Below, piece after piece: positions 1 to 8,495 of a stretch of DNA of 64,000 bases. Made by a program: the position numbers and the translations under genes. Numbering within the stretch: the stretch's first letter is position 1; every line of letters begins with the position of its first letter. The DNA is from an uncultured Lachnospiraceae bacterium (lineage in GTDB: Bacteria; Bacillota; Clostridia; Lachnospirales; Lachnospiraceae), in assembly GCA_910579425.1 (NCBI GenBank), contig CAJTVL010000006.1, positions 34,604 through 98,603 on the forward strand, given 5' to 3'. A model generated the notes under the pieces. That model had not been told where the DNA came from. It made no database searches and saw only the letters and a program-made list of their open reading frames with translations.

Positions 1-951
1 TATAATCTGAAAGAAATGTGGAAAAGCCCCAATGGGACTATCCGGGCAATCCTGGATGGAACGGTATTTCGCGCGCCCATTCTGATTCGGGGGATTGTGC
101 CCTATGTACAGAACTGGACCAGGCCCATTACCATTGCCCGTCACGCTTATGGGGACGTTTACAAGAATGTGGAGATCAAGGTTCCCGGCAAGGGGAAGGC
201 AGAGCTTGTCTTTACTGCAGAGGACGGGAGCGAAATCAGGGAGACGATCCATACCTTTGAGGGGCCCGGCATCCTTCAGGGGATCCATAACACGGAAAAA
301 TCCATAGCCAGCTTTGCAAGAGCCTGTTTTGGCTATGCCATCGACACCAGACAGGATTTATGGTTTGCCACCAAGGATACCATTTCCAAAAAATATGACC
401 ACACCTTTAAGGACATTTTCCAGGAAATTTATGATGCAGAGTATAAGGAAAAGTTTGAGCAGCTTGGAATCGAATATTTTTACACCCTGATCGATGATGC
501 GGTTGCCCGCGTGATCCGTTCTGAGGGCGGCTTTATCTGGGCCTGCAAAAATTATGACGGGGATGTGATGTCCGACATGGTGGCCACTGCCTACGGAGAT
601 CTTTCCATGATGACTTCCGTGCTGGTATCGCCCGAAGGGGTTTATGAGTATGAGGCGGCCCACGGAACCGTGCAGCGCCATTATTATAAGCATCTGAAGG
701 GGGAGGAAACCTCCACCAATTCCATTGCGACGATTTTTGCCTGGACAGGCGCGCTGCGCAAGCGCGGGGAGCTGGATCAGATTCCGGAGCTCATGGCCTT
801 TGCCGACAAGCTGGAGAGGGCCTGCATCAAGACCGTGGAGGACGGGAAGATGACCAAGAGCCTGTCTTTGATCTCTACCTGCGAAAATCCGGTGATTTTG
901 AACAGCCTGGATTTTATTAAGGCGATCCGGGAGACGTTTGACGCGCTGTGA
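1..951 (+). CDS. icd: NADP-dependent isocitrate dehydrogenase, 5' end missing
   Basis: The reading frame is open from base 1, so the start lies outside the window and only the C-terminal ~316 residues are present. The enzyme oxidatively decarboxylates isocitrate to 2-oxoglutarate, giving NADPH and the carbon skeleton for glutamate. The visible text begins near the substrate-binding segment (KSPNGTIR) and includes the YEAAHGTVQRHY nucleotide-site motif and TSTNSIATIFAW. These are typical of the dimeric, eukaryote-like NADP enzyme found in many Lachnospiraceae rather than the E. coli type. A long hairpin follows 84 bases after the stop. Family assignment is firm; the cofactor call rests on overall resemblance. 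Confidence 0.93.
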   Translation, partial: YNLKEMWKSPNGTIRAILDGTVFRAPILIRGIVPYVQNWTRPITIARHAYGDVYKNVEIKVPGKGKAELVFTAEDGSEIRETIHTFEGPGILQGIHNTEKSIASFARACFGYAIDTRQDLWFATKDTISKKYDHTFKDIFQEIYDAEYKEKFEQLGIEYFYTLIDDAVARVIRSEGGFIWACKNYDGDVMSDMVATAYGDLSMMTSVLVSPEGVYEYEAAHGTVQRHYYKHLKGEETSTNSIATIFAWTGALRKRGELDQIPELMAFADKLERACIKTVEDGKMTKSLSLISTCENPVILNSLDFIKAIRETFDAL

Positions 952-1034
952 GCGTTTTTGGGCTAAGATTGAAAGAATGCGTATTGCCTGTGCGATAGAA
1001 CAGCTTCCAAATGGTGAAGATATAAAGAAATTAT

Positions 1035-1067
1035 GAAAGGCTGCCTAAAGCAAAGAGGCAGCCTTTC
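1035..1067. terminator. Bidirectional hairpin terminator between convergent genes
   Basis: Perfect 12-base inverted repeat (1035-1046 with 1056-1067, core AGGCTGCC) with a 9-base loop. It lies between the end of icd and the stop of the reverse-strand small gene, so it can serve both. The T-richer tail is on the reverse-strand side. Confidence 0.7.
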
Positions 1068-1080
1068 ACAATTTGCATAT

Positions 1081-1227
1081 CTATTTGTCCTGGTCAGAAC
1101 TGATGGTTAAACCTTTATCGATACGTTTTATTCCATTTTGTATGACTTCCTTAGCTTTTTCTATATTATCGGTTTCCAGCAATGCCAAAATAGAATCTAA
1201 CAGGATACACAATTCTTGATTATTCAT
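1081..1227 (-). CDS. Small 48-residue hypothetical protein
   Basis: I do not recognise this protein. It starts MNNQELC and ends SSDQDK, is mostly helical in character (LLDSILALLETDN) and has no membrane segment. It is supported as a real gene by a consensus promoter 44 bases upstream of its start (TTTACA, 17-base spacer, TATAAT on the reverse strand), a GGGTGAGG ribosome site 3 bases before the ATG, and a 12-base-pair hairpin just past its stop. It is monocistronic and convergent with icd. Nothing in the sequence points to a function. Confidence 0.55.
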   Translation of the reverse strand: MNNQELCILLDSILALLETDNIEKAKEVIQNGIKRIDKGLTISSDQDK

Positions 1228-1270
1228 AGCCTCACCCACTTTCTATCGACACCGTTTACAGGATATTTTT

Positions 1271-1299
1271 ATTATATCAGCCGTAAATTGAGGTGTAAA
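1271..1299 (-). promoter_or_regulatory. Sigma-A promoter for the small reverse gene
   Basis: On the reverse strand TTTACA (1294-1299) and a perfect TATAAT (1271-1276) are 17 bases apart. The only gene downstream is the 48-residue one. Confidence 0.7.
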
Positions 1300-1328
1300 G
1301 ACTTTTAGCCCAATCATCGTTCTCACAG

Positions 1329-1357
1329 TTGGCTTAACGGCATATATGTTGTATAAT
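1329..1357 (+). promoter_or_regulatory. Sigma-A promoter for the MATE gene
   Basis: TTGGCT (1329-1334), 17-base spacer, perfect TATAAT (1352-1357). It is divergent from the reverse-strand promoter at 1271-1299. The predicted transcript has a leader of about 170 bases before the MATE start. Confidence 0.7.
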
Positions 1358-1410
1358 TTAATAAACTTGTCACAACCGGTTTTTGGAACGGAACTATACA
1401 GAAGGAGGAA

Positions 1411-1521
1411 GTGACGGTTTACGGGGCGAAATTTTGTCGTGCTGGCGCGGTGAAAATGCAGCTTACCAGAGCCACGGCTTCCGGTACGGAGCAGGCAGCA
1501 TATCCGGAGTGTAAACAGTAA
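1411..1521 (+). CDS. Possible 36-residue leader ORF upstream of the MATE gene
   Basis: Within the MATE leader a frame opens at GTG (1411) right after AAGGAGGAA and stops at 1519-1521, immediately before the GGGAGG site of the MATE gene. The ribosome site is only about 2 bases from the GTG, which is too close for efficient use, so this may instead be a decoy site or untranslated leader. No recognisable peptide. Reported because its stop abuts the next ribosome site, as in leader-peptide arrangements. Confidence 0.25.
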   Translation: MTVYGAKFCRAGAVKMQLTRATASGTEQAAYPECKQ

Positions 1522-1538
1522 GGGAGGTTCGGTTTAAG

Positions 1539-2912
1539 ATGGGGCAGATGACAAAGGAAGCGAAGAAATCAAGATACAAGAAAGAAAATATTCAAAGTGC
1601 GGCCGCCATGGCGTGGCCGGCGATTGTGGAATCCTTTTTTACGGCCTTTGCAGGGCTGGTGGATTCCCTTATGGTAAGCTCTCTGGGGGCTTATGCGGTG
1701 GCGGCGGTGGGTTTGACCACCCAGCCGAAGTTTATAGGGCTTTCTTTGTTTTTTGCCCTGAACGTGTCAATCTCCGCCTTAGTGGCAAGGCGGAGGGGAG
1801 AAAATAAAAAGGAGGACGCCAACCGGATTCTGCATACGGCCCTGATTTTCCTGTTGATTGCGGCAGTGGCTTTGAGCATCCTTTTCGTGGCCCTTGCCGG
1901 CCCCATTATCAGCCTGTGTGGTTCCACGCCTCAGACGCATGAGAGCGCGGTGGCTTATTTTCGCATTATTATGGGAGGAATGATTTTTAACTGTATTCAG
2001 ATGGGGGTCAATTCGGCCCAGAGGGGAGCCGGAAACACCAGGATCACCATGCGCACCAATATGACCTCCAGCATCATTAATATTATTGCCAATTATCTTT
2101 TGATCAACGGCCATTTCGGATTTCCCGCATTGGGAATCCACGGGGCGGCCCTGGCTACCGTCCTGGGAACGGTGGTGGCCTGTGTCATGAGTATTCTCTC
2201 CATTATGAAAGCGGACGGGTTTATCAGTATTCCCTATATGGTCAAAAACAAAGTAAAGCCTGCGTGGAAAGCTTTTGTGAATCTGATCCGGGTGGGCTAC
2301 AGTATTTTCTTCGAGCAGATTCTCATGAGGATCGGATTCATGCTCACCGCGGTGATGGCCGCCCACCAGGGCACGGATGCCATGGCGGCTCATCAGGTGG
2401 GGATGAATATTATGGGATTGTCTTTTTCCTTTGGAGACGGGCTTCAGGCAGCGGCGGTGGCCCTGATCGGGCGCAGCCTGGGAGCCGGCGACAAGGAACT
2501 GGCCAGGGAATACGGACGTATTTGCCGTATGATGGGAGGAACCATTGCGGTCTGCCTGGCAGTAATATATTTCCTGGGAGCAAGGCCTCTCTTTGGTCTC
2601 TTTTTCACGGAGGAGCATATCGTGGACATCGGCGTCAATATCATGCGGGTCATCATCCTGGTGGTTGTATTCCAGATCAGTCAGGTGATTTATATGGGGT
2701 GCCTGCGGGGCGCGGGAGACACTCTCTACACGGCCGCGGCTTCCACCATCAGCGTCACCATTATCCGTACCGCAGTCTCCTATCTGGGCGGTTATGTCCT
2801 GGGCTGGGGAATCGTAGGGATTTGGCTGGGCGTTTTGGGCGACCAGGTTTCCCGGTTTCTCTTTGCCTCTGTACGTTTCAAAGCCGGAAAATGGACGGAA
2901 ATTAAAATTTAA
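1539..2912 (+). CDS. MATE family multidrug/cation efflux transporter
   Basis: A 457-residue, very hydrophobic protein with about 12 predicted membrane segments in two similar halves, the arrangement of MATE (multi-antimicrobial extrusion) antiporters such as NorM and MepA. These export cationic drugs or metabolites using a sodium or proton gradient. Family-like stretches are MAWPAIVES near the N-terminus, NSAQRGAGNT in the first half and the matching MGCLRGAGDT in the second. The ATG at 1539 is preceded by GGGAGG with a 9-base gap. It is a single-gene unit with its own promoter. Substrate cannot be told from sequence. Confidence 0.9.
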   Translation: MGQMTKEAKKSRYKKENIQSAAAMAWPAIVESFFTAFAGLVDSLMVSSLGAYAVAAVGLTTQPKFIGLSLFFALNVSISALVARRRGENKKEDANRILHTALIFLLIAAVALSILFVALAGPIISLCGSTPQTHESAVAYFRIIMGGMIFNCIQMGVNSAQRGAGNTRITMRTNMTSSIINIIANYLLINGHFGFPALGIHGAALATVLGTVVACVMSILSIMKADGFISIPYMVKNKVKPAWKAFVNLIRVGYSIFFEQILMRIGFMLTAVMAAHQGTDAMAAHQVGMNIMGLSFSFGDGLQAAAVALIGRSLGAGDKELAREYGRICRMMGGTIAVCLAVIYFLGARPLFGLFFTEEHIVDIGVNIMRVIILVVVFQISQVIYMGCLRGAGDTLYTAAASTISVTIIRTAVSYLGGYVLGWGIVGIWLGVLGDQVSRFLFASVRFKAGKWTEIKI

Positions 2913-2972
2913 GGAATATTTTTCCGATCTTGTCCATATATTATTATATGTCATAAGGAGGAGAGGTGAAAT

Positions 2973-3218
2973 ATGGCAAGGGGACAGAGAAAAACAGTTG
3001 AGGAAAAAATCGCGGAGAAGGAGAAGCTGATACAGGCCCTGAAAATCCGGTTAAAATCGGAACAGGGAGAGCTGGATGCCCTTTACCGGGAAAAAAGGGA
3101 CAGGGATTTGGAGGGGCTTAACCAGATTTTAGCGGATGCGGGACTGGATATTGGCGAAGCCTCCGATATTCTCCAAAGCTACATTCAAAGCAGAGAGCAA
3201 GAAGAACAAAGCGCCTGA
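2973..3218 (+). CDS. Small coiled-coil hypothetical protein
   Basis: An 81-residue, highly charged protein, largely one predicted coiled coil (KTVEEKIAEKEKLIQALKI). The second half (LNQILADAGLDIGEAS) looks like a short helical hairpin. No signal peptide or membrane segment. AAGGAGGAGAGG precedes the ATG. The stop codon sits inside a 12-base-pair terminator stem, so it ends its own transcript. I do not recognise a named family; proteins of this size and composition are common in Lachnospiraceae but unassigned. Confidence 0.75.
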   Translation: MARGQRKTVEEKIAEKEKLIQALKIRLKSEQGELDALYREKRDRDLEGLNQILADAGLDIGEASDILQSYIQSREQEEQSA

Positions 3219-3237
3219 GTTTTCGGGCGCTTTGTTC
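3204..3237 (+). terminator. Intrinsic terminator overlapping the stop codon
   Basis: A 12-base-pair perfect stem (3204-3215 with 3226-3237, GAACAAAGCGCC arm) and a 10-base loop. The stop codon 3216-3218 lies in the loop. Confidence 0.75.
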
Positions 3238-3260
3238 GTGGGGAAAATCTTGTTCTGATG

Positions 3261-3289
3261 TTGTATATCATGGATAAATAGTGTAAAAT
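3261..3289 (+). promoter_or_regulatory. Sigma-A promoter for the EAL-HDOD gene
   Basis: TTGTAT (3261-3266), 17-base spacer, TAAAAT (3284-3289), about 70 bases before the coding start. Confidence 0.6.
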
Positions 3290-3362
3290 TAAAGGGAAAG
3301 AAACAGCATGTGGTGCGTTTTTCAGCGCCCTCTTTGGGGCGTGTGGCAGAAAGGAGAACATT

Positions 3363-4583
3363 ATGCTTGCGACATTGATTCCTTTATTTGACGAAAAAAT
3401 GAGTGTTCGGGCGTACTCGCTCTTTACCCAGAAGAAGAATTTTTTGCTGAATCCCAGCTTTCAGGGAACCGGTTCGAATGACGGTGCGTCCAGCGTTACA
3501 GGGCTTGAAGTGATTGAAAATATGGGTCTTGAAAGCGTATCTGCGCAGAAAGAGGTTTTTGTGGCGGTGAATAATATTTCCGTATTTTCGGATGCTCTGC
3601 TAAAGAGCACGCTGCCTCATGAAAGGCTTGTTCTGCTCACAGACAATTCGATTGAGCCACAGGACATTTATGTCAACCGGCTCCGCAGTCTGAGGGAGAC
3701 GGGATATAAGCTTGCCATCCGCAAGCTTCCTGTGCAGAGCTTTGAGGAGTATCGGGAAATCCTGCTCCTGATGGATTATATTTTTCTTGATCACAAGAAA
3801 ATTGATATTCATATGGCGCAGATTTACTTTCAGAAGGTTTACCCCAATATTAAGCTGTGTGCCGGAAATATCCAGACACAGGAGATTTTTGAGCAGTTAA
3901 AGCAAAAAGGCGGTTATGAGTTCTTTGAAGGGGAGTTTTACCGGATGCCGGTGACGAAGGGGCAGACGAAGGTAGCCCCTTTGAAGGTGAATTATATTGA
4001 ACTGCTGAATGTGGTGAATGCAGATGATTTTGAACTGACAAAGGCGGCGGATATTATCGGAAGGGATACGGCTCTCGTCATATCCCTGCTTGCCATGGTA
4101 AACAAAATGGCTGTAAACTCCGAGATCACATCCATCCGCCATGCAGCCGCCATGTTAGGGCAAAAGGAGCTGCAAAAGTGGATTAACACGGCGGTGGCCG
4201 GCAAGCTCTATGCGGATAAACCCAACGAGATTACAAGGCTGTCTCTGCTGCGCGCAAAGTTCGCCGAAAATCTGGCGCCCTTTTTTGAGCTTGGGCAGCA
4301 GGCGGAAGAGCTTTTCCTGATGGGACTTTTCTCCGTGCTTGACGTGATTTTTGATCAGCCTATGGAGGAGGCCCTGAAGCTGGTAAAGGTGTCCGGGGAG
4401 ATCAGCGATGCCTTAATCAGCCATACCGGTATTTTGGCGCCGGTTCTGGAGTTTGCTCTTTCTTATGAGCGCGCCGACTGGCAGGAGGTGTCCAGGCTGA
4501 TGATCCTGAAAAATATCGGTATGGACGCAGTATATGAGGCTTATGTTCAGACTCTTGGATGGTATCGGGATTTGTTTTTGTGA
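3363..4583 (+). CDS. EAL-HDOD domain signalling protein, degenerate EAL
   Basis: A 406-residue cytoplasmic protein. Residues ~1-200 fold like an EAL cyclic-di-GMP phosphodiesterase (start MLATLIPLFDEKM, then LAIRKLPVQ, DYIFLDHKKID and EGEFYRMP at the position of the usual QGYYFSKP). The catalytic E-A-L signature and most metal-binding acids are not visible, so enzymatic activity is unlikely. Residues ~205-400 are an HDOD domain (LLNVVNADDFELTKAADIIGRDTALVISLL), an HD-like module without catalytic residues that acts in signalling. The pairing is that of B. subtilis YuxH-type proteins. GAAAGGAGAA precedes the ATG. It has its own promoter and terminator. Its partner is unknown. Confidence 0.85.
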   Translation: MLATLIPLFDEKMSVRAYSLFTQKKNFLLNPSFQGTGSNDGASSVTGLEVIENMGLESVSAQKEVFVAVNNISVFSDALLKSTLPHERLVLLTDNSIEPQDIYVNRLRSLRETGYKLAIRKLPVQSFEEYREILLLMDYIFLDHKKIDIHMAQIYFQKVYPNIKLCAGNIQTQEIFEQLKQKGGYEFFEGEFYRMPVTKGQTKVAPLKVNYIELLNVVNADDFELTKAADIIGRDTALVISLLAMVNKMAVNSEITSIRHAAAMLGQKELQKWINTAVAGKLYADKPNEITRLSLLRAKFAENLAPFFELGQQAEELFLMGLFSVLDVIFDQPMEEALKLVKVSGEISDALISHTGILAPVLEFALSYERADWQEVSRLMILKNIGMDAVYEAYVQTLGWYRDLFL

Positions 4584-4619
4584 GAGTGAAGACTGCCTGT
4601 AAAGGCGCATGAAGGAACG

Positions 4620-4667
4620 GAAAGGACATTTTCAGAGAAATCTGGGACGGTCCTTTCTTTCATTTTG
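4620..4667 (+). terminator. Probable intrinsic terminator
   Basis: GAAAGGAC (4620-4627) pairs with GTCCTTTC (4650-4657) around a 22-base loop, followed by a T-rich run (TTTCATTTT). The loop is long, so efficiency is uncertain. Confidence 0.5.
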
Positions 4668-4717
4668 GGTTTTAAATTGTTTAGTATGGCGTTTTTTGTT
4701 TTCCGAAAACTTTATAC

Positions 4718-4745
4718 TTGCATAATTAGAAAAAAATGATATACT
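4718..4745 (+). promoter_or_regulatory. Sigma-A promoter of the restriction-modification operon
   Basis: TTGCAT (4718-4723), 16-base spacer, TATACT (4740-4745), about 79 bases before the first gene of the AT-rich operon. Confidence 0.55.
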
Positions 4746-4823
4746 AATATAGAACATATGTTTGAACAAATGCTGGCATATATCAGACAGTGACCTATTT
4801 GGTAATGAGTAAGGAGGACGGAA

Positions 4824-6971
4824 ATGGCAGCTTTTTCAGAGAAGAAATCAGAATTTGATAATGGATTAGGAATGAATTTGTCGCTTCATACATCTTTAGT
4901 GCCAGTAGACGGAAGATATGTTTCGGATGTAAGAATAAAAAATAATAATGGTGACAGGTTAGAAGAATACTACAAATGGCAGTTTATTTATTCTATAATT
5001 AATAGTTCAATGTATAATAAAGATTATATTGGAACGGAAGTGAGATTCCCAAAAGGAAATAAGTCTTCTGCTCCACTTAAAATTGATTGTGTCATTTTCG
5101 ACAGTGTAGACTGGATAGAAAAATATAATGATTATTGGAGAAATAAGAATATCGATAATATTGACTGGCTAAACGAACATATTATTGCAGTTGTAGAGTT
5201 TAAAAAAGGCGATAAAGAAATAGAAAAAGTATATAATGGTCAGATTAAGTCTGCAATGAAGCAGAAAGAACCTTCGATGGATTATGTGTTAGGAATATAC
5301 TACGATACAGAGAGGATGTATTTATTTCACCGCCGAAACGGCCTGTTTTTACGATATGATGAGAATAAAAATATTAAGGGAGACAGGAGTAAAACAGGAG
5401 ATTTGTCCTTACAGTTGTTTGACCCTTATATTTATTTGCCGGATTTTAAGGAATTGATCAGTAATATGAATAAGAAAGTTGACATTGATAGAAGCGATAG
5501 AACGATAGATGATTTAGATACAATTACCTCAAGGTTGACAATATCACTTCAAGATGCACTGTCAGATGTTTTAAGGAGCTTAGATAAAGTAGGATTAGTA
5601 TCTCAAAGAGGATATGAAATACTTATTCAAACATTTGCTTTAAAAATTTATGATGAAAAACATAATAAGAAACATCCGACGGATAAACTTAAATTTTATA
5701 TTACGGATGAGGAAAGTTCATTTGAATCACTAAGGGATGAAGGTATACAGAATTTTATCTGTCGATTGAAAAATATTTGGGAAAATGCAGAGGGGGAATA
5801 TTCACAAATTTTAGGAGAACAATTGATAGATTGGAGAGAAATAGGACAAATTCGTGTTATTGTTGCAATATGCAGAGCGTTTCAGGACTTTTCGTTTGTC
5901 CGTTCATCAAAAAGTGACATATATCAAATGATATTTTACAATTTTGCAAATGCTTTTAAGAGGGATGAATCGGCACAGTTTTTAACTCCTTTACCTATCA
6001 TAGATTTCCTGGTAAAAATAGTAAATCCCAGAAAAGATGATACTGTTTTGGATCCCTGTTGCGGAATTGGTGATTTTTTGTCTTTATCATATGTTAATGC
6101 ATTGGATAAGCCTGATGAGTGGAAGCTTAGCGACGCAAATGTGTATGGTGTAGATATCGATCCTAATATGATAAAGTTAGCGACATTGAATATGTTATTA
6201 AATGGGGATGGAGAAGTTAAACTCTTTTATAAGCCAGACATGGGATCGATATCATGGAAGATCGCTATGGGAAATCCGCCTGAATTAGTTGAACTAGAGG
6301 CCGCCAAACAAAAAAATGGGGAGTGGAATAATTGGTCTGATAAGACAAAATTAATGCAATTTGACGTTGTGTTGACAAATCCGCCGTTTGGAGAGGATAG
6401 AGCATTCAGGCCTTCAAACGATTATGAAAAGAAAGTGATCGAAGCATATGAATTGTGGAATGTCTTAGGTGCTGATTCTATAGATAAAGGGATAATTTTT
6501 TTAGAGAATGCCTATAGAATGCTTAAGGTTGGCGGTAGAATGGGAATAGTTCTTTCAAATTCGATATCATCAATTAAGAAGTATCAAAAAGTACGCGAGT
6601 GGTTAATGAAAAAGATGAGAATAGTGGCAGTGTTTGACTTACCGCCGAATGTATTTGCTGAAACGGGAGTAAATACCAGTATTATCGTTGCATATAAACC
6701 GGATGAAGATAGATTAAGGAAGATTATAGAAAGTAATTATTCGATATTTGCAAAAGATATAAAGAGTGTTGGATATGAAAAAAGGACGTCTAAGAGAAAT
6801 GTTGTATTTAATCCTACCTATAAGATCGATTATACTTCGTTTGAAATTGAAAAGGACGCTGATGGAAATTTAGTTTTGGATGAAGAGTTCTCAGATATTA
6901 TTAAAGAATTTAGAGATTGGTGTGTGGGTCAAGAGAAAGAGATTAATTATCTGTTTTTAAAGGAGGATTAG
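4824..6971 (+). CDS. Fused PD-(D/E)XK nuclease and N6-adenine DNA methylase
   Basis: A 715-residue restriction-modification subunit. Residues ~40-180 carry a PD-(D/E)XK nuclease signature (D88 in PLKIDCV, then E125-F-K127 in VVEFKKGD) like the N-terminal nuclease of type I R subunits and BcgI-type enzymes. Residues ~340-660 are an HsdM-like adenine methylase with motif I D410PCCGIGDF (S-adenosylmethionine site) and motif IV N519PPF. A strong AAGGAGG site precedes the ATG. The gene for a specificity subunit follows 3 bases after the stop, and no helicase-type R gene is present. This matches type IIB/IIG two-protein systems rather than type I. GC is much lower than in the neighbours, suggesting horizontal transfer. 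Nuclease activity is inferred from motifs. Confidence 0.85.
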   Translation: MAAFSEKKSEFDNGLGMNLSLHTSLVPVDGRYVSDVRIKNNNGDRLEEYYKWQFIYSIINSSMYNKDYIGTEVRFPKGNKSSAPLKIDCVIFDSVDWIEKYNDYWRNKNIDNIDWLNEHIIAVVEFKKGDKEIEKVYNGQIKSAMKQKEPSMDYVLGIYYDTERMYLFHRRNGLFLRYDENKNIKGDRSKTGDLSLQLFDPYIYLPDFKELISNMNKKVDIDRSDRTIDDLDTITSRLTISLQDALSDVLRSLDKVGLVSQRGYEILIQTFALKIYDEKHNKKHPTDKLKFYITDEESSFESLRDEGIQNFICRLKNIWENAEGEYSQILGEQLIDWREIGQIRVIVAICRAFQDFSFVRSSKSDIYQMIFYNFANAFKRDESAQFLTPLPIIDFLVKIVNPRKDDTVLDPCCGIGDFLSLSYVNALDKPDEWKLSDANVYGVDIDPNMIKLATLNMLLNGDGEVKLFYKPDMGSISWKIAMGNPPELVELEAAKQKNGEWNNWSDKTKLMQFDVVLTNPPFGEDRAFRPSNDYEKKVIEAYELWNVLGADSIDKGIIFLENAYRMLKVGGRMGIVLSNSISSIKKYQKVREWLMKKMRIVAVFDLPPNVFAETGVNTSIIVAYKPDEDRLRKIIESNYSIFAKDIKSVGYEKRTSKRNVVFNPTYKIDYTSFEIEKDADGNLVLDEEFSDIIKEFRDWCVGQEKEINYLFLKED

Positions 6972-6974
6972 AGC

Positions 6975-8450
6975 ATGAACTTTGAACAGGTTCCAAAAGA
7001 AATTTCAATTGACGAAGTTATAAATAATGCATACTCTTTATCGCCTTTGATGTATAAAAAAGTGCAAATAAAAAATAGAAACGTTAGAAAAATATCAGAG
7101 TTGATTGTAGAGGACAATAATTATGAAAAGGGGAATGAGCCAGGTAGCCAATGGTATGTAAAAAAATCAAACAAGTATTTAATTAGAACTAAGGCATTAC
7201 AGGATTTTAGCTTCCTTATCTATCCCAAAGGAGAGGCAATAGTTCCGATCAATCCCAGAAAATATATTGGCGGCAATCTAAAGCGAGGAGAGATCTTGCT
7301 TTCGAAGGATTCTAACATAGGAGAAGTTGCCATTGTCTGCGATAGTGAATGTGATAGTTCGGATTTTAGCAGTGGGATTGTCAAGTTGAATATTAAGAAT
7401 GAATTCAATCCGTTTTATGTTTTTGCATGTCTTAAACATGATTCTTTTAAGGAACAGTTGACCGTACTATGTCCAAGAGGCGCTACAATTAAGCATGCGG
7501 GTGAACGCTGGAAAGAGTGCTGCATTGCTTTCCCGAATCAAAATAATTCCGATGAAATTATTTCACATATATCTGATGCAGTGCAAATTGTCATGAGTAT
7601 GGAAAAAGTAATTGCAGATAAATCACAACTTATTTTAGATATTATTACGCAGAATCTGATAAAGAGTCAAAAAGACGGAAAATACGTGTATGAGTATCCT
7701 ACATATAGTAGTTTTGAAAAGGAAAAAAGACTTGATGCAGCAATATATTGCAAAGAATATAAGGATAAGATACAACTAATAGAAAATTATACAAGAGGAT
7801 ATTATACTCCAAGTGAATATGGGTTTACTATAATACCAGGCCCAAGTTTGGAAATAAAAATTTTAAAAACAAGGATAGATTCGGATGAATACATACCTGG
7901 GTTTTATAAACTGTTATTACCAACAAACATTTCTGAATATGGTACAGTCAATAAAATTCAATATTTAGGGACAAAGAAGAAATTACCACTAATAAAAAAG
8001 GGTGATATATTATTTGGAGAGGCGGGATTTCAAAAAGGAAGATCTATTGTTCTGGTAGATGAGATTGATAATTGTACAACAAATGCTCATGGATTATATG
8101 CAAGGAGAGAGGACTTAGATATAAGAAAATCGATTTATTTCAGATGTGTTTTTGATTGGTATAGAAATATGGGATTGATTGATTTGATGGCAGTCGGGGG
8201 ATCCGGAGGACATTTTTCACCTGAATATTTTGACTACATTCGAATACCTAAATTTCCGGATCAGGTTATTGATACTATAGTCAGTCAATATTCAAGCACT
8301 GTGGATATTAATTTTGGATCGAATGTTAAGGAAATGAAAGATATTAATTTAAATGACTATGGGATCGTACAGTTGGACAGGAAAGTTAAAATTCTAAAAG
8401 AATATATTAGTGGGACGATAAGCAAGATATTAAACGATGAGAGGGTGTAG
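6975..8450 (+). CDS. Restriction-modification specificity subunit (HsdS-like)
   Basis: A 491-residue protein with two half-repeats, each a target-recognition domain followed by helices. The first half contains LKRGEILLSKDSNIGEVAI and the second KKGDILFGEAGFQKGRS, the conserved entry into type I S target-recognition domains, each followed downstream by a helical spacer (first spacer around KVIADKSQLILDIITQ). It would pair with the upstream nuclease-methylase and set its bipartite DNA target. AAAGGAGG inside the end of the preceding gene serves as ribosome site. Composition is AT-rich as in its partner; both stop abruptly at the GC-richer LytTR gene. The recognition sequence cannot be predicted by eye. 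Confidence 0.85.
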   Translation: MNFEQVPKEISIDEVINNAYSLSPLMYKKVQIKNRNVRKISELIVEDNNYEKGNEPGSQWYVKKSNKYLIRTKALQDFSFLIYPKGEAIVPINPRKYIGGNLKRGEILLSKDSNIGEVAIVCDSECDSSDFSSGIVKLNIKNEFNPFYVFACLKHDSFKEQLTVLCPRGATIKHAGERWKECCIAFPNQNNSDEIISHISDAVQIVMSMEKVIADKSQLILDIITQNLIKSQKDGKYVYEYPTYSSFEKEKRLDAAIYCKEYKDKIQLIENYTRGYYTPSEYGFTIIPGPSLEIKILKTRIDSDEYIPGFYKLLLPTNISEYGTVNKIQYLGTKKKLPLIKKGDILFGEAGFQKGRSIVLVDEIDNCTTNAHGLYARREDLDIRKSIYFRCVFDWYRNMGLIDLMAVGGSGGHFSPEYFDYIRIPKFPDQVIDTIVSQYSSTVDINFGSNVKEMKDINLNDYGIVQLDRKVKILKEYISGTISKILNDERV

Positions 8451-8495
8451 GTAATAAAAAGAAAGGCTTAATAAAATGAAACAGGAGGTTTTCTC

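Noticed and set aside
1779..2954. 391-codon reverse frame opposite the MATE gene
   Set aside because: Composition is His/Asp-rich as expected for the antisense of a membrane protein; no expression signals, and the forward gene has clear domains.
4680..8495. Genomic island with attachment sites around the restriction-modification genes
   Set aside because: Composition suggests transfer, but I found no integrase, tRNA target or convincing flanking direct repeat.
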